Below the pieces are notes generated by a model. The model was given only the letters and a program-made list of their open reading frames with translations. It searched no databases and had not been told where the DNA came from. Positions 58,413 through 64,000 of a DNA stretch of 64,000 nt are shown here, piece by piece. Each line of letters starts with the position of its first letter. Positions within the stretch are counted from its first letter, which is position 1. This stretch comes from Anthoceros angustus (Eukaryota; Streptophyta; Anthocerotopsida; Anthocerotales; Anthocerotaceae): contig MU008149.1 of assembly GCA_010909165.1 (NCBI GenBank), positions 124,001 through 188,000 on the forward strand, read 5' to 3'. The translations under genes were made by a program, and so were the position numbers.

Positions 58413-58713
58413 GCACTCTCCTTTTATGACATGGGTTCATGGTGTTGAGCGTTTTGACTTTGAAACTGTGTGTGTGGGAAGAATTGTGCACAACGGGGTA
58501 GAAAGGCGAAAGGGAAAAATTTGGGAAATCAGGCCCGGTGACCCAAGTGGGGTGGGCCAGCGACTGGAAAAGCGTGCACGTTTGGCTCCCAAGAAGGAGG
58601 TGGCCCAAGTGCGGCCGGCCTACGCCTACGCCTACGCTTAACCCTGGCCGGGACCCGGCGCCCGGGTCAGGGTTAACGCTAACCTCAGGTTAGCGGAGGG
58701 CTACTTGTAGCGC

Positions 58714-59550
58714 GTGAGCCGATGGTCAGGCCCTTTACTTGCTTCCTCAATCTAAGCTTTCGGGCGTGGCCTGGACTCTACTCTGGCCCTCTCCGCACTC
58801 TCTATCGCGCTCCTGCCCTCCCTCTGCCGCTCTCCTCCTGCTCCTCTGCTGCCGCACCTGTAGCCCCTGCTGCTTCTGCTCCGCGGCTTCACTCTCCGCC
58901 CGCGCCTGCGCTTGCTTTCGCGATCGGCCTGCTCCAGCTCCACCTCCAGCTTCAGCCCCTGCCCCTGCCCCTGCCGGTGACCCCGCGCGTGGTAGCGAGG
59001 CTGTGCGCTCCGCGGCTCGCCGCGAGCTTTGCATCCGGCCCGCCTGCGCCCGCTGCCGGAGTGTGTGGCGGAAGTGTGATGGTCTCGCGTGGCTGAGGGG
59101 ATCTGCTGATCTCCCGCCGCGATTCCGCTTTGTGTGCCTTCTTTCTCTGTCAATTCTGGTGTGGTTTGGTGTTGTTTTGCAGCCTGCCTTCGTCGCGGCT
59201 GGTTCCGGTCCCTTTGTAAGTTTTGCGGCTCGTTTGCGTGCGCTTCTTGCTGTGCGTGGTGCGTGATTCCGGCGGAGCGTTGTGAGCAAAATTTGGTGTC
59301 ATTTGGAGTGGTGAGGGTTTGGGGAAGGTGCGGTAGGGTTGCGAACTTGTCGTGGTGTGGTTGGATGGGAGCTTGTTGTTCTCGTCTTCGCGACGCATTC
59401 TTGTGGAGATAATGCGAAGCGGAGCCTCTAAGCCTTCGGCCAAGCCTCCTGAAGTCCGCTCCTCCGGTGTCTAGCATTGGTGTGGAACTGTCCCGTCTTG
59501 TCGTCGTTCAGGCCTCCGTTATCTGAGCTTTGCGTCCTTGCTGCCTTGTT
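58714..59550 (+). repeat. WIP 5' module, copy 3 of 4
   Basis: Preceded by the right half of the upstream module. It ends at ctgccttgttt, where it switches into the start of the upstream module (acccatcatcaa) instead of the coding segment. Confidence 0.9.
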
Positions 59551-60115
59551 TACCCATCATCAATATTACAAGTAAAAGTCTTCAGCACATATATATCATT
59601 TTTACTATGCTTACACGTGGATCCTTATACCCAACATGTTTGATTGCGTCACAAAATATTTTTCACTCCTAGGATAAAACTCAAAGGTAAGGAATATAAA
59701 AAGCAAAAAATAATTGGAATATAAGGTCCAGGTGGGGTGCACACTGGCCTTGACAAGCGAACCGGTGGGCTGGCCTAGTTTTATGAGAACAATGACAACA
59801 TGAAGGGAGGAATCCCAAATAAAGGGTTCATGGGTTCATGGTGTTGAGCGTTTTGACTTTGAAACTGTGTGTGTGGGAAGAATTGTGCACAACGGGGTAG
59901 AAAGGCGAAAGGGGAAAAATTTGGGAAATCAGGCCCGGTGACCCAAGTGGGGTGGGCCAGCGACTGGAAAAGCGTGCACGTTTGGCTCCCAAGAAGGAGG
60001 TGGCCCAAGTGCGGCCGGCCTACGCCTACGCCTACGCTTAACCCTGGCCGGGACCCGGCGCCCGGGTCAGGGTTAACGCTTAACCTCAGGTTAGCGGAGG
60101 GCTACTTGTAGCGCG

Positions 60116-60944
60116 TGAGCCGATGGTCAGGCCCTTTACTTGCTTCCTCAATCTAAGCTTTCGGGCGTGGCCTGGACTCTACTCTGGCTCCTCTCCGCAC
60201 TCTCTATCGCGCTCCTGCCCTCCCTCTGCCGCTCTCCTCCTGCTCCCTCTGCTGCCGCACCTGTAGCCCCTGCTTCTGCTCCAGCTTCACTCTCCGCCCG
60301 CGCCTGCGCTTGCTTTCGCGATCGGCCTGCTCCAGCTCCACCTCCAGCTTCAGCCCCTGCCCCTGCCCCTGCCGGTGACCCCGCGCGTGGTAGCGAGGCT
60401 GTGCGCTCCGCGGCTCGCCGCGAGCTTTGCATCCGGCCCGCCTGCGCCCGCTGCCGGAGTGTGTGGCGGAAGTGTGATGGTCTCGCGTGGCTGAGGGGAT
60501 CTGCTGATCTCCCGCCGCGATTCCGCTTTGTGTGCCTTCTCTGTCAATTCTGGTGTGGTTTGGTGTTGTTTTGCAGCCTGCCTTCGTCGCGGCTGGTTCC
60601 GGTCCCTTTGTAAGTTTTGCGGCTCGTTTGCGTGCGCTTCTTGCTGTGCGTGGTGCGTGATTCCGGCGGAGCGTTGTGAGCAAAATTTGGTGTCATTTGG
60701 AGTGGTGAGGGTTTGGGGAAGGTGCGGTAGGGTTGCGAACTTGTCGTGGTGTGGTTGGATGGGAGCTTGTTGTTCTCGTCTTCGCGACGCATTCTTGTGG
60801 AGATAATGCGAAGCGGAGCCTCTAAGCCTTCGGCCAAGCCTCCTGAAGTCCGCTCCTCCGGTGTCTAGCATTGGTGTGGAACTGTCCCGTCTTGTCGTCG
60901 TTCAGGCCTCCGTTATCTGAGCTTTGCGTCCTTGCTGCCTTGTT
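60116..60944 (+). repeat. WIP 5' module, copy 4 of 4
   Basis: Follows a complete upstream module (59550-60117) and leads into the N-terminal coding segment at 61129. Confidence 0.9.
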
Positions 60945-61128
60945 TGAGTGAGTCTTGCTTCATCCCTGCCCGCAGCTGCTGAGCTCCCAGGGTTTGCCCT
61001 CGCGAGAGGGCCGTGTTACGCCTCTGGGTGGTGTTCAATTGCTGCTGGTGCCGGTGCCGGTGCCGCAAGGTAGCTGGTGGCTCCCCGCAGGAGAGGAGAG
61101 GTCGGGAGGCATTGCAGTGGGAGCGAGA

Positions 61129-61212
61129 ATGAGCTCACGTTACCAGCAGCAGAACAGTTCAGTCGCAGTGCCGAGGCATCCCAGCGCCATAGCCGCCCAC
61201 CAGCAGCCTCCT
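61129..61212 (+). pseudogene. WIP N-terminal fragment ahead of copy B
   Basis: Repeats the first 26 or so codons (MSSRYQQQ ... AAHQQP), then changes to unrelated sequence at cagcctcctctctc and stops in frame within about 20 codons. It might splice to the zinc-finger exon downstream; a ctgcag acceptor is present near 61293. Confidence 0.7.
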
Positions 61213-61411
61213 CTCTCTCCTTCCTGTAGGAGCAAGCTGGCAGACGCCGTAATCCACTGTAAATTGTGACCATTGTTCCCTTTGCTACTGCAGGCTGGCT
61301 GGAGTTGTATTCTCCTGTTGTAGCAAACGGTCTGTGCTTGAATTGCATCCCATCGCATTTATATATGTATGTGTGGTGGGTTGTGGTGGAGATTTTGTAG
61401 GGGAGAGAGAG

Positions 61412-62615
61412 ATGGAGGTCCGAGGTGGTGTCTGTCTGCAGCTTGCCTCTGCAGTCCCCTTGTGCTCTCTCTCCACTCCATCAGATTCCTGCTTACCAAG
61501 AATAATAACCTGGCAGGGGCAAGCTGGGCAGGGCAGGGCAGGGGCAAGCCAGGATGGTATGCAGGTTATAAACGCTCCTGGAGTGACGCCGCCATCTCCA
61601 GAGCCGCCGGCTGCGAGCCAGTGCAACAGCAGCAACCTTCCCTTCACCAGCCTCAGCCCGCCTAGGGCGCGCGGTCGCTGCAACACCACCATCAGGACGG
61701 CCATTCTCCTGCGAGGTGCCAATGTGGAGTGCGAGGACGACACTGAATCCGGCGACGACGTCACGGTGGCTCTTCCTCTCGGCCCGGCAGCAGGACAGGA
61801 TGCGATAGGGATGCGTGAGCTGGGATCCGCGTGCCTGGATCCGCTCAGCCTGGCGGAGCGGGAGCGCGCCTACCAGATGCAGCGCAGCCGTGGCAGGCCG
61901 CCGGAAGGCCAGTACTGGATTCCCACTCCCGCGCAGATCCTTGTCGGCCCTACGCAGTTCTCCTGCCCCGTCTGCCAGAAGACCTTCAATCGCTTCAACA
62001 ACATGCAGGTAATGGCACGTCCGAATTCCCCTTGCTTCCTTCTGCATGCATTGCTGCGAGCTCGGCTATGGTGGAAGCACGCTCTTGTTTCATTCATTCG
62101 CATTTGTTTCACCTCTCACACGCTCCTCTCCGCTCTGCCATGCTATGTACCACCAGATGCACATGTGGGGCCACGGCTCGCAGTACAGGAAGGGCCCGGA
62201 ATCTCTCCGCGGGACGCAGCCGACAGCCAGGCTGCGCCTGCCGTGCTACTGCTGCCACCAGGGCTGCCGCAACAACATTGAGCACCCGCGGGCGAAGCCG
62301 CTCAAGGACTTCCGCACTCTTCAGACTCACTACAAGCGGAAGCACGGGATGAAGCCGTTCGAGTGCCGGAAGTGCGGGAAGGCGTTCGCGGTGCGGGGAG
62401 ACTGGCGCACTCACGAGAAGAATTGCGGGAAGCTGTGGTACTGCATCTGCGGCTCCGACTTCAAGCACAAGCGCAGCCTCAAGGACCACATCCGGGCATT
62501 CGGCAAGGGCCACGCCGCGGGCCAGGGCAACGACTCCTGCGGCGAGGACGAGGAGGACGCCGCATCTGACGAAGTGGACGACGTCGACGACAACATGTCT
62601 GCCGGATCCCAATAA
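61412..62615 (+). CDS. WIP-type C2H2 zinc-finger transcription factor, copy B
   Basis: A two-exon model, 61412-62008 and 62157-62615, gives about 351 residues and is open throughout. Residues of the shared part run [35 protein letters not shown], the WIP motif [20 protein letters not shown], finger 1 (CPVC...H...H across the intron), finger 2 ([19 protein letters not shown] then [10 protein letters not shown]), finger 3 ([20 protein letters not shown]) and finger 4 ([19 protein letters not shown]), then an acidic tail ([17 protein letters not shown]). All zinc ligands are present. The first ~60 residues ([13 protein letters not shown]...) come from sequence unlike copy A, so this ATG may not be the true start. 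The real N-terminus could come from 61129 by splicing. Likely the functional copy. Confidence 0.85.
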
Positions 62616-64000
62616 CACTCACCTCGAGCTCGACCTCACCTCAGAGCCGCCACTTCGACTCCGACTCCCCGCCCTGTCTGCCACCAACACACTCTCAGGT
62701 CCGTGTTTGTACATGCCAGGGACACGCTTTAGAGTCGGTTTGTAGCACGCAGTCGTCCTCTCCATCTCTAGAGACTTCTGCTGCCCCGACTCTCTGCAGA
62801 CTCGTGCTGACTTCACTTCTCCATCTCTTCTCAAGTAGTAGACCACCCTTCTTCGTGCTTTGCTTACTTATATTCATGGGCGATCCTCGCATTGCTTCTT
62901 TATTCCTTACCTTGCCTTGCTCTTCCCTGCACCCTCGGCTTCCCTTTGCCGGGGGATGGGAAGCCCTTGTTATATACACCTCACCTGCTAACGCCCGCCC
63001 GCCCGCAGCGTCCTTAGAGTCGCTCCGATTCAGGTTAATTTGACCCCTTGGTTCCAGAGTTCCCCTCTCCTTTTTGCGGTCCGAGCCATGGATGGGTTTT
63101 TGCGCAGCTCCAGCATGTTCCCCGGCCTCCCTCCAACAAAACAAGCAGGCAGGTCGGATGAACGGGCTGGTGCAACTTTTTTTGTCCCGTTCTTTCTCTT
63201 GTTCCAGCCAACAGACAGGGCCGGTCCGGTGGCTGGAGCCCGCGGGTCAGATCTGGTCCTCCGCGTGATCATGTCCATGGATGGACGTGGATGGATGGAG
63301 TCATCAGGAGGCTCAGGATGGCATGCGTAGGATTTAGATGACAGGCTCCAACACGGAACTTGAAGGCTGGCTAGCAGGCTTTGGCCGACAGGAGCAGGCA
63401 GGGCGGGCCAGGGTAGGGACGCAACGTTGATGCGCGTCTCAACTTTCTTGGGTTGCAGCCGGCTGCTGCTGCCATAGCCGGGAGCTAGGACTGCCTCTGC
63501 GGGTCTCTGTGTTGGTAGCATTTGTAATTATATCACTAGAGTTGAAGGAAACGGTTCTCATTCGTACCGTAAGTGACTTCAAAGTTGGTGACTCTTACAA
63601 TTTGCACAGTTCTTTCGTCTTCCATTCTAGACCCTTCCTCCATCCCTCCTTCCTTGATGTGCTTGGACATGGACCTGGACCCCGCCCTAGAAACATCTAA
63701 CCGTATGTATCTACTGCAAAGCCATCTGGACTTCCAAATTTTGTAAGCTTCCGGAAGAAGCAATGTGTTTTGCTCTATCAAGTTGGCTTTAAGTGCTTTC
63801 TTTCTCGTAGTCTCACGTAAGCGCCAGCCTCCGGTACAGCATCCAACTTGGGGTGCTTGCAGCGTCGATCGGTCACGCCTTGTCCCCTGCAGCGACGAGC
63901 AAGGCAGCATCTGCCTGCCGGGTGACGACGTATCCAGGTCACCCAGAAGCGTATGTACGATGTACACCGAGGGTATAAGGCGCACGGTGACGCTGATGAG
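62616..64000. repeat. 3' flank of WIP copy B (runs off the window)
   Basis: Matches 54494-55866. Compared with that copy it contains extra single bases and short extra runs at many places (gggggatgg, cccttgttatatac), so most length differences are losses in the first copy. Confidence 0.9.

Overview
The window is nuclear DNA of a land plant. The evidence is spliced genes with GT-AG introns that are nearly all 70-150 nt long, plant-type proteins (the cytosolic glucanotransferase DPE2, a DUF707 protein, a WIP-type C2H2 zinc-finger factor), and plant transposons (Copia, Mutator-like). Short introns plus GC-rich, gene-sparse accessory stretches fit a seed-free plant such as a Selaginella-like lycophyte. 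That placement is inference, not shown.

Region 1 (1-22.7 kb) is ordinary gene space. In order: an EngB/YihA-type GTPase (minus, 3' end cut by the window edge), DPE2 (minus, 21 exons), a gene-free GC-rich stretch, a DUF707 gene (minus, 13 exons), and a TTC27-type TPR protein (plus, 21 exons). The last two are divergent and share about 550 bp of upstream DNA. Exon phases of DPE2, DUF707 and TTC27 were followed junction by junction; each sums to an open frame. A ~537-bp tandem duplication covers the DPE2 start codon, leader and upstream region.

Region 2 (22.7-37.6 kb) is transposon-rich. A minus-strand Mutator-like (MULE) transposase relic is split by a Copia element (28461-31132) with a 5-bp target duplication, TA...TA LTR ends, a tRNA-Met primer site and an inverted internal segment. 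Downstream are rearranged copies of these pieces and a second, structurally complete MULE (34471-37607) with ~250-bp terminal inverted repeats and a 9-bp target duplication.

Region 3 (37.8-40.5 kb) is a spliced plus-strand gene of a family I cannot name. Its coding start lies about 200 bp from the MULE end.

Region 4 (40.5-51.3 kb) has no recognisable gene. It holds micro- and minisatellites and a 1.1-kb AT-rich direct duplication whose two arms are separated by a fragment copied from 44.1 kb.

Region 5 (51.3-64 kb) is an amplified WIP zinc-finger locus: four copies of the 5' module, three of the N-terminal coding segment and two of the zinc-finger/3' segment. The first full copy carries several small frame-breaking indels. 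The second has an intact zinc-finger region but a replaced N-terminus. Many duplication junctions in regions 2, 4 and 5 show 6-10 nt of microhomology. This points to template-switching rearrangement or to assembly error, and reads are needed to decide.
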